64,000 nt of DNA from NCBI RefSeq assembly GCF_014635185.1, contig NZ_BMCM01000006.1, forward strand, positions 1 through 64,000, in the 5' to 3' direction. Both the position numbers and the translations under genes were made by a program. The notes under the pieces are model-generated. The model did no database searches, was not told the DNA's origin, and saw nothing but the letters and a program-made list of their open reading frames with translations. The stretch is from Microbacterium murale. GTDB taxonomy: Bacteria; Actinomycetota; Actinomycetes; Actinomycetales; Microbacteriaceae. Below, piece by piece: positions 37,397 through 48,000 of this stretch (the stretch's first letter is position 1; each line of letters begins with the position of its first letter).

Positions 37397-38982
37397 TGAC
37401 GCGCCAACGGATCGACTTCGAGCCCGGCGGCCTTTCCGGGAAGGAGCGGCGACAGGGACGCCGGGAACGTGCGAGTGATCAGCGCCACCACGACGCACCC
37501 CGCACGCAACCTCGCGAGAGGGCCCTCCCGGAGCCCGCAGTTTCCGGCCCCTTCGGTCCGGGATTGGCAGAGTCAGGGTATTGGAATCTCGCCCCCGTGA
37601 ATGTTCCGCCGCACCAGGCGACATCCCAGCACGTCGCCGGCATCTACCCCTTCGTTGCTGATGCCGGCCTCGGACATCGCGGCCCGATCCTCGGTGTCGA
37701 CCTCAACGCGGACGCCCTCTGGCATTTCTCCCCCTGGGAGACCTATGCCGACAGCACCGACCGCGGCTCGTTCTCAACGAACGTCCTCGTTCTCGGCGCC
37801 TACCGTGCAGGCAAAAGCGCGGTGATCAAGACACTCGTCAGCAGGTCCATGGCCTTCGGCCACCAGGCCGTGGTCCCCTCCGACCCCAAGGGCGAATGGC
37901 GGGCTGTCGCCGAGGCAATCCCGGGTGGAAACGTCATCCGGCTGGGCGGCGCATTCGACACCCGCCTGAACCCCCTCGATCGCGGACCACGACGCACCGG
38001 AGTGTCTGATGAGCAGCACGAGCAGATGGTGAAGCAGCGTCGCATCACCGTCCTTACCTCTCTGGTCCAGGCCGCGCTCCCCGGCGCCCACCTCAGCGCT
38101 GTCGAGCACGCGGCGCTTCTTGAGGCGCTGGAGCGATGCATCACCCACACTGGTGATCGCCCCACGCTCCGCACAGTATTCACGGAGCTGTCTCAGATCA
38201 CCTCGGAGACCGATCGCGATCGACATCTTGCTCACGGAGCAATACAGCCAAGCTTTGTTCTGCGGCGGTTCGTGAACGGCGATCTCTCGGGGCTGTTCGA
38301 AGACCATTCCACGGTGAGCTTCGATGACGACGCCCCAATCGTGGTGGTCGATACGTCCGAGTTATTCGCACGCGGCGACCTTGTCGCGCAGCTGTCGCAG
38401 ATCTGCACGACGGCGTGGAACCAGGCCGTGATCTCGGACCGGGACGCGCACAAGACCCGATACGTCATCCGTGAGGAGGGCTGGCGGGATATGACGTCGC
38501 TGGCGTCATTGCAGATGTATCAGCAGTGGTTGAAGTTGTCCCGCCACTACGGGATCAGCAACATCGTCATCCTGCACAAAATGGGCGACCTGGATGCTGT
38601 CGGAGAAGCCGACTCGCAAGAACGCAACCTCGCCTACTCGATCGCCGGAGACATCGAGAACAAGTTCATCTTCCGCATCAATCAGCAAGAGAGCGCCAGC
38701 ATCCAGCAACGCCTCAATGTACCGCCAGCGCACGCCGATATGGCCCGCCAGCTACGCAAAGGTGAGTTCCTGGCATATGTCGGGCAGTACTCCTATCTGG
38801 TCGATGCGTTTGCTACGTCCACGGACTGGGAGTACGAACTCTTCAAGACGGACGACGCCATGGAACTCCCCGGCGGCAGCCCCGGTGAACTGCAGTACTT
38901 CGAACCCCACGACCTCGATTCTGTCTGGCCGGTGGATAGCGATGTGGACGGCTGGCTGACTTCAAGCAAGGAGCTGAAATGA
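37396..38982 (+). CDS. VirB4-like transfer ATPase
   Basis: This is a 528-residue protein with a Pro/Arg-rich N-terminus. Walker A is LGAYRAGKSAVIKTL near residue 142, then PSDPKGEW as in VirB4/TraG-like NTPases. The Walker B-like segment is TRYVIREEGWRD, with Glu in place of the usual Asp before the catalytic Glu. It powers T4SS assembly or substrate transfer. SCO6880 upstream and ParA-like downstream are both overlapping or abutting. Confidence 0.8.
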   Translation: MTRQRIDFEPGGLSGKERRQGRRERASDQRHHDAPRTQPRERALPEPAVSGPFGPGLAESGYWNLAPVNVPPHQATSQHVAGIYPFVADAGLGHRGPILGVDLNADALWHFSPWETYADSTDRGSFSTNVLVLGAYRAGKSAVIKTLVSRSMAFGHQAVVPSDPKGEWRAVAEAIPGGNVIRLGGAFDTRLNPLDRGPRRTGVSDEQHEQMVKQRRITVLTSLVQAALPGAHLSAVEHAALLEALERCITHTGDRPTLRTVFTELSQITSETDRDRHLAHGAIQPSFVLRRFVNGDLSGLFEDHSTVSFDDDAPIVVVDTSELFARGDLVAQLSQICTTAWNQAVISDRDAHKTRYVIREEGWRDMTSLASLQMYQQWLKLSRHYGISNIVILHKMGDLDAVGEADSQERNLAYSIAGDIENKFIFRINQQESASIQQRLNVPPAHADMARQLRKGEFLAYVGQYSYLVDAFATSTDWEYELFKTDDAMELPGGSPGELQYFEPHDLDSVWPVDSDVDGWLTSSKELK

Positions 38983-40283
38983 CCCTCGACGCCCTCCCCC
39001 GCGCCTACGCAACCGTCACAGGCACTGACGCCACATTCATCACGCCTGACGGGCACCATGAACCTATCTCCGCATCGCCCGACGAAGACATCCGTCGCGT
39101 CGTCGTGCAACGCGCGACTGCCGAGGCTCGACGGACGGGCACCGCACTCGAACTCGTCACCTCCGGCGACCGCGGCGAGCACCGTCTGATGGTCAGCGGC
39201 ACCGGTGAACTGACGACCGTGCCCACGACACCGACAGCGGCGTCGACAGTTAAACGGCACCGCGAAGCCTCCGATTGGTCAGCGCCTGTCCCCTCGCACG
39301 CAGTCGAGTCCGACTCCATCCCGAAGCTAACTGATATGGCGAACAAGGAATTTTCCGAGGATCCGCAGCGCGCCTCTTTCATCGTCGCGGACGATTCACT
39401 CGACGACTGGCATCCGATGGGATGGCGGGCAGCTGTATCGTCGATTGGCATTCGCGTTCCTGAGAGCGCGAGCACGCGTCGGCGTCGCGTCGCGGAGATG
39501 AACGTCTCGCGGCACTGGGCCGGGTACCGGGCGATCGCAGTCGCGAACGGCAAGGGCGGGGTTGGAAAGACGATGACAACGGCGATGCTCGCGGCGATGT
39601 TCGCGCGTATCGGCGGTGGCAACGTCCTCGCTTGGGACAATAACGACACTCGTGGCACGCTCGGATGGAGAACCGAGCAAGGCTCCTACGACACGACGGT
39701 CCGCGATCTGCTGACGGCAACGAACGACCTCCTTGCCCCGACTGCCACCGTCTCCGACATCTCCCGGTTCGTGCATCATCAGTCAGCGGACCGCTACGAC
39801 GTGCTGCGGTCGAATCCCGAGCTCCTCGCCACGCACCAGCGCATCGAATCCGCGCAGTTCGACGAATTGATGCGGGTTGCGACCCGGTACTACCGTCTTG
39901 TTGTCTTCGATTCCGGCAACGACGAGTCCGCCGACCGTTGGCTGAGGATGATCGACGGATCGCATCAGCTCGTCGTCCCCACGCTCCCCTCCCCGGAATC
40001 CGCTGAGTCCGCCGCGCTGCTACTCGAAGCACTGCGGGAGCGGGATGAACACTCCGCTCGACTCGCTGAGAATGCCGTCATGGTCGTCACGCAGCCAGAG
40101 ACCGGAGCCCGACGAGTATCGGAGCGAATCGCTGCAGGGTTCAACCATCAGGTGCGTGTCGTAGATACCGTCCCGTTCGACCCAGCACTCAAGAGCGGTC
40201 CGTTGCGGTTCGACGCACTTCGCCCGCACACACGAGACGCCTGGCTCCAGGTTGCGAGCGCTGTCAGCGCCGGAATGGAGTGA
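38979..40283 (+). CDS. ParA/MinD-like ATPase of the transfer operon
   Basis: This is a 434-residue protein. The first ~185 residues have no recognised family. The rest is a deviant Walker A ATPase with VANGKGGVGKTMTTAMLAAM, LAWDNNDTRGTLGW and FDSGNDES. It lies between the VirB4- and VirD4-like genes, so a role in polar placement of the channel or relaxosome is likely. Start overlaps the VirB4-like stop. Confidence 0.78.
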   Translation: MTLDALPRAYATVTGTDATFITPDGHHEPISASPDEDIRRVVVQRATAEARRTGTALELVTSGDRGEHRLMVSGTGELTTVPTTPTAASTVKRHREASDWSAPVPSHAVESDSIPKLTDMANKEFSEDPQRASFIVADDSLDDWHPMGWRAAVSSIGIRVPESASTRRRRVAEMNVSRHWAGYRAIAVANGKGGVGKTMTTAMLAAMFARIGGGNVLAWDNNDTRGTLGWRTEQGSYDTTVRDLLTATNDLLAPTATVSDISRFVHHQSADRYDVLRSNPELLATHQRIESAQFDELMRVATRYYRLVVFDSGNDESADRWLRMIDGSHQLVVPTLPSPESAESAALLLEALRERDEHSARLAENAVMVVTQPETGARRVSERIAAGFNHQVRVVDTVPFDPALKSGPLRFDALRPHTRDAWLQVASAVSAGME

Positions 40284-40296
40284 GGGGAGCATACTC

Positions 40297-42129
40297 ATGA
40301 ACACCGGGTGGGCAGGAAAAGCCGTAGCGGTTGTCATCGCCACGGGGTTCATGCTGAGTCTCGGCGCGGCCTTCATCGCGGAGTCGGTCTCGACCCTCGT
40401 TTGCGGCGAGCGCCCCCGACCCGACAGCCTGTTCGCTGGTCTTCTGCTCGCGATTACCGGCGACCCGTCTCCGTACACCTCGGCGTGCCCAATGCCCGTT
40501 TGGGAAATCCGTGCGCTCGATCTCCTCTTGTTGCTCATACTGATCTCCGCCGCAATCATGATCCTGGTGTTCTACCGGCGATACCTATCCTCCGACCGTG
40601 CGTTCATCGTAGATCTGCGCAACCGTCCAGGATTCGCAACAAACTCTGAGGTGCGTCAGCATCTGTCTGCCCGGGCTGTACTTCGTCGCGCGCGTCAACT
40701 CCGCCCAGATGTTGACAAGCCACAGCCGACGGATGTCGGGTGGCGGGTGGGACGATCCCGTGGCCGCGACGTTTATGTATCGATCGAGGACTCCGTCGCT
40801 CTCGAAGGTCCGCCCCGCTCAGGCAAGGGATATCGCGTCCTCATCTCCGCGATCCTTGACTGGTCCGGTCCGCTCATCACCACGTCCACCACGAACGACA
40901 ACCTGACGGCAACGATGAGGTTGAGGCAAGAGCGCGGCGAGGTTCATGTGTTCGACCCGCAGGGGCTGTCCGGTGTGCGGCATCCGTTACGGGTGAGTCC
41001 GCTCGCCGGGTGCGAGGACCCACTAGTCGCGATGCAACGCGGCAACGCCATCATCACGGGAACCGCGCTCGGATCGTCTACGACGAACGGAGAGTGGGCC
41101 CAAGCATCCGGTGTGGTTCTCGGCAGGCTCCTGCACGCCGCAGCCATAGGCGACCGCACGATCGCGGACGTGTATGACTGGGGATCTAGTCCGGCGTTCG
41201 CCCGCACGGCCGTGGACGTACTGCGCTCCGACGGAGCACCAGGGTGGGGCGACAACCTCGAGGCGACGATCAGTGGAGATGAGAAACTTGTCTCGTCGAT
41301 CTGGTTCGGCGTTCAAGGGGCTGTCGCCCCACTCGCTGTTCCCCAGATCCGTGACTCACTGATGCCCCGGCGCGGCGACTCGATCCTCGACCCCCGTGAG
41401 TTTCTGGACGGGGCGAACTCGTTGTATTTGATCGGGTCCTCATCCGGGGCTTCCGCGATGGGTGGATTCCTCGGCGCCCTCCTCGACGACATCGTCGACG
41501 TCGCAAGGGACCGCGCCCTCGCCTCCCCAGGCTCCCGGCTGACGCACCCGCTCGGGCTGATCCTCGACGAGATCGCGAACATCTTCCGCTGGGATGCGCT
41601 ACCGCGGACGATGGCCGACGGTGGTGGCCGCGGGATCTGCACTTTCGTCGTCCTGCAGGCACTCTCCCAAGCAGAGACGGCCTGGTCCCGTGCCGAAGCC
41701 GACACCATCTGGGCCGCCGCCACTGCAAAAGTTCTCCTCGGCGGCGCATCCCACGTCGCGCACCTTCGCGACGTCGAAGCGCTGCTTGGCACGCGCGACG
41801 CCCGCCGCACCGAACGCTCCTGGAACACTGCGCAGCACGGTTACCACACCAGTGAACGGCAAGACCGGCTGCCGCTCATGTCCGTCGACGAAATCCGCCG
41901 CATGCCCGAAACCCTCGGCCTACTGGCATACCGCAACCGCCGCGGCGTGCTTCTGGACCTCGCCGGCTGGGACGCGCGACGAGATGCGAAAACGATTCAA
42001 CACGGCAAATTCAGCACCGAAGCTGAGCAACGTACCGTCTTCGACGCTGCGAAGCGACACACATCACCGCCACCGCCGCTTGATGTCGAGGACACGGAGC
42101 TTTCCGCTGAGGTGGTGAATGACGAATGA
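40297..42129 (+). CDS. TraG/VirD4-type coupling protein
   Basis: This is a 610-residue protein with two N-terminal helices (about 8-28 and 75-95). Walker A is EGPPRSGKGYRVL near residue 175 and Walker B is LGLILDEIANI near residue 425, followed by the sensor region FVVLQALSQAE. It links the relaxase-DNA complex to the secretion channel. GAGGGGAG precedes the ATG. Confidence 0.9.
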   Translation: MNTGWAGKAVAVVIATGFMLSLGAAFIAESVSTLVCGERPRPDSLFAGLLLAITGDPSPYTSACPMPVWEIRALDLLLLLILISAAIMILVFYRRYLSSDRAFIVDLRNRPGFATNSEVRQHLSARAVLRRARQLRPDVDKPQPTDVGWRVGRSRGRDVYVSIEDSVALEGPPRSGKGYRVLISAILDWSGPLITTSTTNDNLTATMRLRQERGEVHVFDPQGLSGVRHPLRVSPLAGCEDPLVAMQRGNAIITGTALGSSTTNGEWAQASGVVLGRLLHAAAIGDRTIADVYDWGSSPAFARTAVDVLRSDGAPGWGDNLEATISGDEKLVSSIWFGVQGAVAPLAVPQIRDSLMPRRGDSILDPREFLDGANSLYLIGSSSGASAMGGFLGALLDDIVDVARDRALASPGSRLTHPLGLILDEIANIFRWDALPRTMADGGGRGICTFVVLQALSQAETAWSRAEADTIWAAATAKVLLGGASHVAHLRDVEALLGTRDARRTERSWNTAQHGYHTSERQDRLPLMSVDEIRRMPETLGLLAYRNRRGVLLDLAGWDARRDAKTIQHGKFSTEAEQRTVFDAAKRHTSPPPPLDVEDTELSAEVVNDE

Positions 42130-42515
42130 CCAATACGCGCCGCACCGGCCTGAAAAACCTGTATAGGGAAGAGTTCCTCCGCTCTCCAGCCTGGTTCGCT
42201 CGCCGGGATCGTTGGTTCCGCGCTCACAGTGCGAATGGCACAGTCCCGTGCGCGGCATGCGGAGTGATGACCCCGAAGGCCAAGCTTGAGCTGCACCATC
42301 GCGACTACCGCGGCGTCCGCATTATCCAGGGCACTTGGCAGGCGTGGGAAGACGACGCCGACCTCGTCCCGCTGCATCGCCACTGCCACGAACTCCTTCA
42401 CCGCCTCATCGATCGCGACGTCGTCCTCGCGCTGCACCGCACCCGACCCGACGCATCCGACCACGCGCTACGGATGCTGCAGCTCAAGCTCCGCAACATG
42501 GATGCCGCATCATGA
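42126..42515 (+). CDS. HNH endonuclease-like protein
   Basis: This is a 129-residue protein. Zinc knuckle CAAC, then LELHHRDYRGV with the HH pair and DLVPLHRHCHELLH fit an HNH/treble-clef nuclease fold. ATGA overlap with the coupling gene and with the next gene. Role in transfer is unknown. Confidence 0.7.
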   Translation: MTNTRRTGLKNLYREEFLRSPAWFARRDRWFRAHSANGTVPCAACGVMTPKAKLELHHRDYRGVRIIQGTWQAWEDDADLVPLHRHCHELLHRLIDRDVVLALHRTRPDASDHALRMLQLKLRNMDAAS

Positions 42516-42991
42516 CCAGATTCGACCCCGAGGATGTCGACGCGCTGCTCGCGCAGGAGCTCAGCGGCTTCGACCCAAACTCGCGCACGGGCGACTCAGG
42601 GATCATCGGGGGCCCGGTCACCAACTGGCGAGAGCTCTCGGATGCCGAAGCCACAGAGCACTGGCGTGCGTTGCGCGCCTGGGTCGAATGGCTCACCGTC
42701 CGTTACAACATTGCGATCAGCGTCGTGCCGGATTGCTGGTGGCAACACGGTCCACTCGTCGAAGAACTCTCTGCCCTGCACGCCGCCCATCTTGCCGCGT
42801 TCGATCCCAGCGACAGCGGTTTCGGCCCGATCGGCTGGCACGAACGACTCGCGATCGCGATTCCCCGATTGAACCGCTCCTACGGAGGCGGATGCAACAA
42901 CGGGCATAAACCCACAAGGCCCCGCTCATGGGCCCAAGCGACCGATGAGCAGGAATGGGAGGCATGGGCTAACAAGGCCCACGCTCAATAA
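42512..42991 (+). CDS. DUF4913-domain protein
   Basis: This is a 159-residue soluble protein. RALRAWVEWLTVRYNI, PDCWWQHGPLVEELSALH and the WHERLAIAIPRLNR segment match DUF4913, common in actinobacterial plasmids and ICEs next to traG. Function unknown. ATG overlaps the HNH stop. Confidence 0.8.
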   Translation: MTRFDPEDVDALLAQELSGFDPNSRTGDSGIIGGPVTNWRELSDAEATEHWRALRAWVEWLTVRYNIAISVVPDCWWQHGPLVEELSALHAAHLAAFDPSDSGFGPIGWHERLAIAIPRLNRSYGGGCNNGHKPTRPRSWAQATDEQEWEAWANKAHAQ

Positions 42992-43023
42992 GGACGCGCC
43001 CGCGTCCGCGACGAAAGGAACAA

Positions 43024-43473
43024 ATGATGACTACCAAAATTCCAGTGACGCTGGAGGGAAACCTCACTGCCGACCCCGAACACGGCGCAGGCGAATCAGG
43101 CAACGAGTACGCCCGATTCAACCTGGCCGTCAACGACAGGAAGCTCAACGAGAGCACGGGTCGATGGGAAGACGCCGGCACGGTTTTCCACCGCGTCGTC
43201 GTGTTCAACCAGCAGTCCCGACACGTCACCGACTCGCTCCACAAGGGCGACTCCGCGATCGTGGTCGGCGAGCTTCGGTTCGGCAGCTACACGGATAAGG
43301 AAACCGGTCAGACCCGCGAAACCCGCGATGTCGTCGCTGACAACGTTGGCGCCTCGCTTAAGTTCGCAGGTGCAACCGTGAACCGCGTCCCAAAAGCTAG
43401 CGGCCCCGCAGCAGATGCTTCGGGGCCGGTAGCAGCACCGGCCTCTTACGCCGGAGCAGGTGTCGCGCGCTGA
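43024..43473 (+). CDS. ssb: Single-stranded DNA-binding protein
   Basis: This is a 149-residue OB-fold protein with TLEGNLTADPEHG, ARFNLAVNDRKLNEST and FHRVVVFNQQSRHVTDSLHKGD. It lacks the usual acidic DIPF-type C-terminal tip, ending in Ala/Pro/Gly. It would coat the transferred strand. GGAAC precedes the start. Confidence 0.9.
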   Translation: MMTTKIPVTLEGNLTADPEHGAGESGNEYARFNLAVNDRKLNESTGRWEDAGTVFHRVVVFNQQSRHVTDSLHKGDSAIVVGELRFGSYTDKETGQTRETRDVVADNVGASLKFAGATVNRVPKASGPAADASGPVAAPASYAGAGVAR

Positions 43474-43484
43474 GAATCCATACA

Positions 43485-43520
43485 GAAGCGGACGGGAGCG
43501 ATACTACTCCCGTCCGCTTC
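43485..43520. terminator. Hairpin between convergent ssb and repeat-protein genes
   Basis: GAAGCGGACGGGAG and its reverse complement CTCCCGTCCGCTTC form a perfect 14-bp stem with an 8-base loop, 12 bases after the ssb stop. It can terminate both converging transcripts. Confidence 0.8.
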
Positions 43521-43541
43521 ATCGTGCGAGAGTCGATCCGT

Positions 43542-44753
43542 TTACCGTATCCCCCGGTACGGATCTGAGCCAACGGCTGGCGCTCTGTGCGGCGCAGCAG
43601 CATCACGTTCCGCGTCGCGTCGCTGGGCGATTGCTTTGGCGCGCTCAACGGTGTGGTCGCGCAGCGCGGTCAAGCGGCGGTTGATGACGGATGAGACCTC
43701 GTCATCGAGTCGGGCCTTGACCTCGGCATCCATCTCGTACGCCGGCAAGCCCCTCGCTGTTCGGGCGATCGAGTCCATCCGGATCTCCTCACGCAGTCGC
43801 GCTTCACGCCGTCCACGGTGATGCGCGAAAATCTGCGGCCGCTCCGCATTGATCTTCTCCACCAGCCGCTCGTGCGATTCCTTCAACGCATGCAAGTCCC
43901 GCGCGCGACGCCACTGGAACACTTCCGGGGGAAGAGTTCCATCGGGGTCGCCCACGAGTGGGTCACCTTCCGCGGTTTCGAGCGGAGTTGACTGCATCCT
44001 CAGCACAACCCGCCGACGTACGGCTACGATCTGGGGAAGGTTCAACCGGCGTTCGTCCACCCCTTCGGCTGCGATAGCGCCCCGCTCGGCGACCGTTCGG
44101 CGACGAGCAAAATACTGTCCCGCCGCTGCGTCGTGTGCCCGACGCTCGTTCGCGTAGACCCGATGGATCCGTCGCGGAGGCAACCCGAGCCTCTTTAGTC
44201 GGCTTCGCAACTTCGATGCTTCACGGCCTCGCGCGCGTTGTTCCTCGATGTTCTTCTCGTACCACTGCTTGAACGCGTCGGGGTTCTGACTACGGCGCGC
44301 GGCAGCGGCCGACCGCTGACGTTCTCGGGTCTCATCAGCATGCGCATCGCGGTAGCGTTGCGCGCCCGTCCGGCTTTGGTTTCGCGACCGCTGGGGGTGT
44401 CGTTCCTTATACCGGCGCTGGTATTCGCGAACTTTCTCCGGATGCTCCGCCCGAAATCGACGGGACCTCTCAACTGCAATGTCTCTGTTCTCGGCGTACC
44501 ACTGTCGGCTGTGCGCATTGCGCTTCAGCCGCTGCCGGCGTCGATGAGCCTGTCGTCTTGCGGACTCACGGTTCAGTTCGCGGGTCCGTTCGGGGTTCCG
44601 TTCTCGCCATGCCCGATGTAGTGCCGCGATCTCCTCGGGGTGCGCTTCACGGTACCGTCGCCGATATTCCGCTGCCGCTTCTGGATTTTTCTGATTCCAC
44701 GTAAGTCGACTGCGCGAGTTCCTTGGCTCTCCCGCATTCTCTGTCGGGCACAT
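43542..44753 (-). CDS. Arginine-rich repeat protein of unknown function
   Basis: This is a 403-residue, very basic protein. About residues 20-180 hold seven or so degenerate ~17-residue units of the form R-x-[YWF]-R-x-x-[HN]-P-E-x-x-R-E, such as RRYREAHPEEIAAL and RRFRAEHPEKVREYQ. Such units occur at the N-termini of some phage endonuclease VII-type proteins, but no nuclease site is recognised here. The C-terminal half is charged and helical. It follows the small gene and relaxase on the same strand. Confidence 0.65.
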   Translation of the reverse strand: MCPTENAGEPRNSRSRLTWNQKNPEAAAEYRRRYREAHPEEIAALHRAWRERNPERTRELNRESARRQAHRRRQRLKRNAHSRQWYAENRDIAVERSRRFRAEHPEKVREYQRRYKERHPQRSRNQSRTGAQRYRDAHADETRERQRSAAAARRSQNPDAFKQWYEKNIEEQRARGREASKLRSRLKRLGLPPRRIHRVYANERRAHDAAAGQYFARRRTVAERGAIAAEGVDERRLNLPQIVAVRRRVVLRMQSTPLETAEGDPLVGDPDGTLPPEVFQWRRARDLHALKESHERLVEKINAERPQIFAHHRGRREARLREEIRMDSIARTARGLPAYEMDAEVKARLDDEVSSVINRRLTALRDHTVERAKAIAQRRDAERDAAAPHRAPAVGSDPYRGIR

Positions 44754-44757
44754 GCGA

Positions 44758-45018
44758 TCATTCCGCGGGCGAGGTACCCGCCACGGTGCCGTAGACGAAC
44801 GCTGTCAAGGCTTCCCTGTGACGTGTGGGATCAACCACGGTTCGTCCGATCAGATCCCGCAGTTCAGCGCTCACGTGCTCTGCGGCGAGATCATCCAGGC
44901 ACCAGTCGATGTCTTCATTGAGCTGATACCCCGGGGAGTCTGCAGGCAGTGCCGGGTAGTACATAATCGCGATCGTTCCGACCCGCTGCAGCAACGCATC
45001 GGCATCGTCGAGTTTCAT
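44758..45018 (-). CDS. Hypothetical small protein downstream of the relaxase
   Basis: This is an 86-residue acidic, helical protein with no cysteine-rich or membrane segment. ATGA overlap with the relaxase stop and a four-base gap to the repeat-protein gene place it in one operon. Possibly a relaxosome accessory; no family is recognised. Confidence 0.6.
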   Translation of the reverse strand: MKLDDADALLQRVGTIAIMYYPALPADSPGYQLNEDIDWCLDDLAAEHVSAELRDLIGRTVVDPTRHREALTAFVYGTVAGTSPAE

Positions 45019-48000
45019 CGGATTCCTCCTTGGTGAGATGCTGGCGCCTGGACGACCAGCTCGCGGTGGTGGGTTCGTTCGTCAATTGGTTCAAGACGTG
45101 ACATCCGGTCATCAGCGAGAAATGGCGCCAAGCCGCGCGCTTCGATTGCCAGGGCCGCGTGTAGCCGTTCCTCCAATTGTGCCCGCGCGGTGCCGTCGAG
45201 TGCAGCACGTTCTTCGTCGCCGAACCGACGGGCCCGGCCGTGGTGCCGCGCCTCGCGGTCTGCCGCATCAGCATCCGCGGTGAGCAACACGGTTCGAGCA
45301 GCACAGAGCCAGTCCGTGAGATCGGGCGAGTCGGGCGACGTGGAGATGCCAGGTGCGACCTCTGGTCTGGCGAGTGCAGCGGTCTCGTCGCGTGCCGACC
45401 TGCGCAAGTCGCGGTGCGCTTCTCGGATGGCGTCCTCCACATCAGGTTCGGGGAGTCCCCGCATCATCGCTCCTGCGAGTTCTTCGGTCGCCCCAGCGTC
45501 GGAGGGGGCAACGACGACGACTTCGTTGTGCCGTCTACCGCGGGTCAAGCCCACGTACAGCCCCGATGCATCGACGTCCGGGCCGACGAGCGAGATGTCG
45601 GTCGTCTCCCCCTGGATGCCGTGCACAGTCGTGGCATACGCCAAGTGAACGTAGTCCGCAGCGTACTCTCGGGACACAACTCTTGTGTCGGCAGCATCGT
45701 CGATTCGCTGGAGCTCCAAGGCTGTGGGGCCGATCCGCGTAACCATCCAAATCGCGCGATTCTCCACACCTGCATCGCGGTCGTTTCGGCGGGTCTGGAC
45801 AACGTCTCCTTCTAGGAGCCGCTGCTCCTCCCCGCCGACCGCGATCCGGTGCGCACGGATCTGGCCGCGGATGACGCGCTCCTGTTGAATCGCGTCATTG
45901 ATGTACGACGCTTCCTCATTCGTCGCAGTGACGATCGCGACCGACCGGCCGCGATCGTGATGGTAGAAATACCCGTGGACGAGCGCCGCGCGCGCAGCAT
46001 CAAGATCGCCCACGCGTCGCACATGATTCTGTTCTTGAAGTGTCGCAGCGGTATCCAACGCGTCAAAGATGGTTGCGGGTGAGCGTACCCGCAATGTGAG
46101 CGCCGCGTACTCCGGGTCTTCGAAACGATGCACGCCGGTCAGTTCGACGGCGTGCCCGGCACGGCGTTCGGCAAGAGCCATCGCCCCGGAATGACCGATA
46201 GGGCTCGCCTGGTGGGGATCACCAACCAGGGCGATACCAGCTCCCGTTTCGATGGCCAGTTGTGTCAGCGCGTCAGCAGCGTTGAGATCTAGCATCCCCG
46301 CCTCGTCAACGACAACGCGGACGCGTGGGTCGAGGGAGTGGTGTCGCGGACCCAGATAAGTGCTACCCGTGGAAGGGTCTCGTTGCCCGGGGCACAGTCT
46401 CCACCACAGATCGGCACCAGCGTCATCCTTCCCCCACCGCCAGCCGTGGTCAGCGAGCAGCGCATGGATGCTGGTACCAGTTGCACCGATCTCGCGACTC
46501 GCAACCGCCGCTGCCTTTCGCGTCGGCGCCACGATCAGCAGGCGCCGCTTCTGCACTTCTAGCGCCGAGCGCGCAACGCGCAACATCGTGGTTTTCCCCG
46601 TCCCCGCCGGCCCTGTGACTGTCACGAGCCGATCCAAACCCGCGACTACGCCGGCGGCGAGGCGCTGGGAAGGATCCAGTTCGCCACCCGCGAGCATCCG
46701 TCCCGCGGTTAGATCTACCCCAGGGTTCACTGAGTTCGGTATTGGCGCGTTACTCAGGCAGACGAGTCGCGCTCCGAGATCAACCTTGAGACGCGCGAAC
46801 TCGTGCGTGACAAGCGCCTTCACATGTTGCGGTTTATCCAGGTCATCGGGGATCAGATCTCGTGTGTGTGCAAGAGCCCGCGCGGTGACGTCGTCGACGA
46901 GGTACTGCAGCTGGTCACGGCCGCCGACTACTCCCGACGACGCTACTGCACGACCGGCACCAGCGCGGATGTCCAGCACGCTGAATCGTCCGTTGCTCGC
47001 TCGGGATCGTTGATCCGCATCCGCCACCGCCCGCCGCGCGAGGAGGTCGTGATCCACCCAGTCGAGCCTCGACCCCGGCATGGTCAGCGGCTGACGCGGG
47101 ATGAGGACTTTGGGGTCAATACGCAGCAGTTCCTGTGTCGTCAGATCGGACCATTCGTCCTCGTCCACCTCACTCGGCTTGCCCGGGCGGTTGATCGCCC
47201 ACGAATGCCGATCAATCATTTGCACGACGTCCGAACTCGGAGTCTCGCCCGGATGGCTGACCCTCCACTGTTCGAACAGCACGGCCCTGTTCGCTTCGAT
47301 CTGATTCGACCGACGCGACACCGCACGGACGAGATGGGCGAGCTGCGAGATCTCCCCGTCCGCATTCAAGTCGTAACCGTGAGCTGCGAGTGCTGCGATC
47401 CACTCTGGGTCCGTGCGGGCTGCGAGATCTCCCTCGGCATTGACGATGTTCTGCACCCGCATTGCTACCCGCGAGTCGACGTTCGACCACTGGCCGTCTA
47501 TGCCGCGAACGCGCACGTTCAGCCACAGGTGACGATGAATGTGAGGATCCAGCGCGCGCGATCGACGATGCTGAAGTTCGACTACTTCCAGTCGCGCGAG
47601 CCTCTCCCGGATGCGGCCGCCGGCGCCCCGCCGAGCATTCAGCTCGCGCTCCCAGGTCATGATGATCCGGTCTCGGAGGCGATCCTGCAATGCCTCGTAC
47701 GCACGCTCAAGCTCAGGGTGCAAGAGCGTGGCGATGCTGAACGACTTCCACGCGTTGATCGTGCTGTCAAGAATCAGATCCGACGCAGGAGACGCAAGCT
47801 CTCGCCCTCGGCGCTCCCCCGTCTCGGGATCACGCCCGTCCACCCACTCTGTCAGCTGCCGCGCGTCCAGCTCGTCGCGAGCGGTCACGCCGGCTTCGAT
47901 GCTGAACCGCGAGACAGTCGAGCCGTCGACACGACTGTATGCTTCCAGCGCATCGACCCCAATAGCGCGCATGTGTGAGTCGCAGGACCCCCGGAACGCG

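Noticed and set aside
43636-44621. Plus-strand frames opposite the Arg-rich repeat protein
   Set aside because: They are shadows of the repeats on the other strand.
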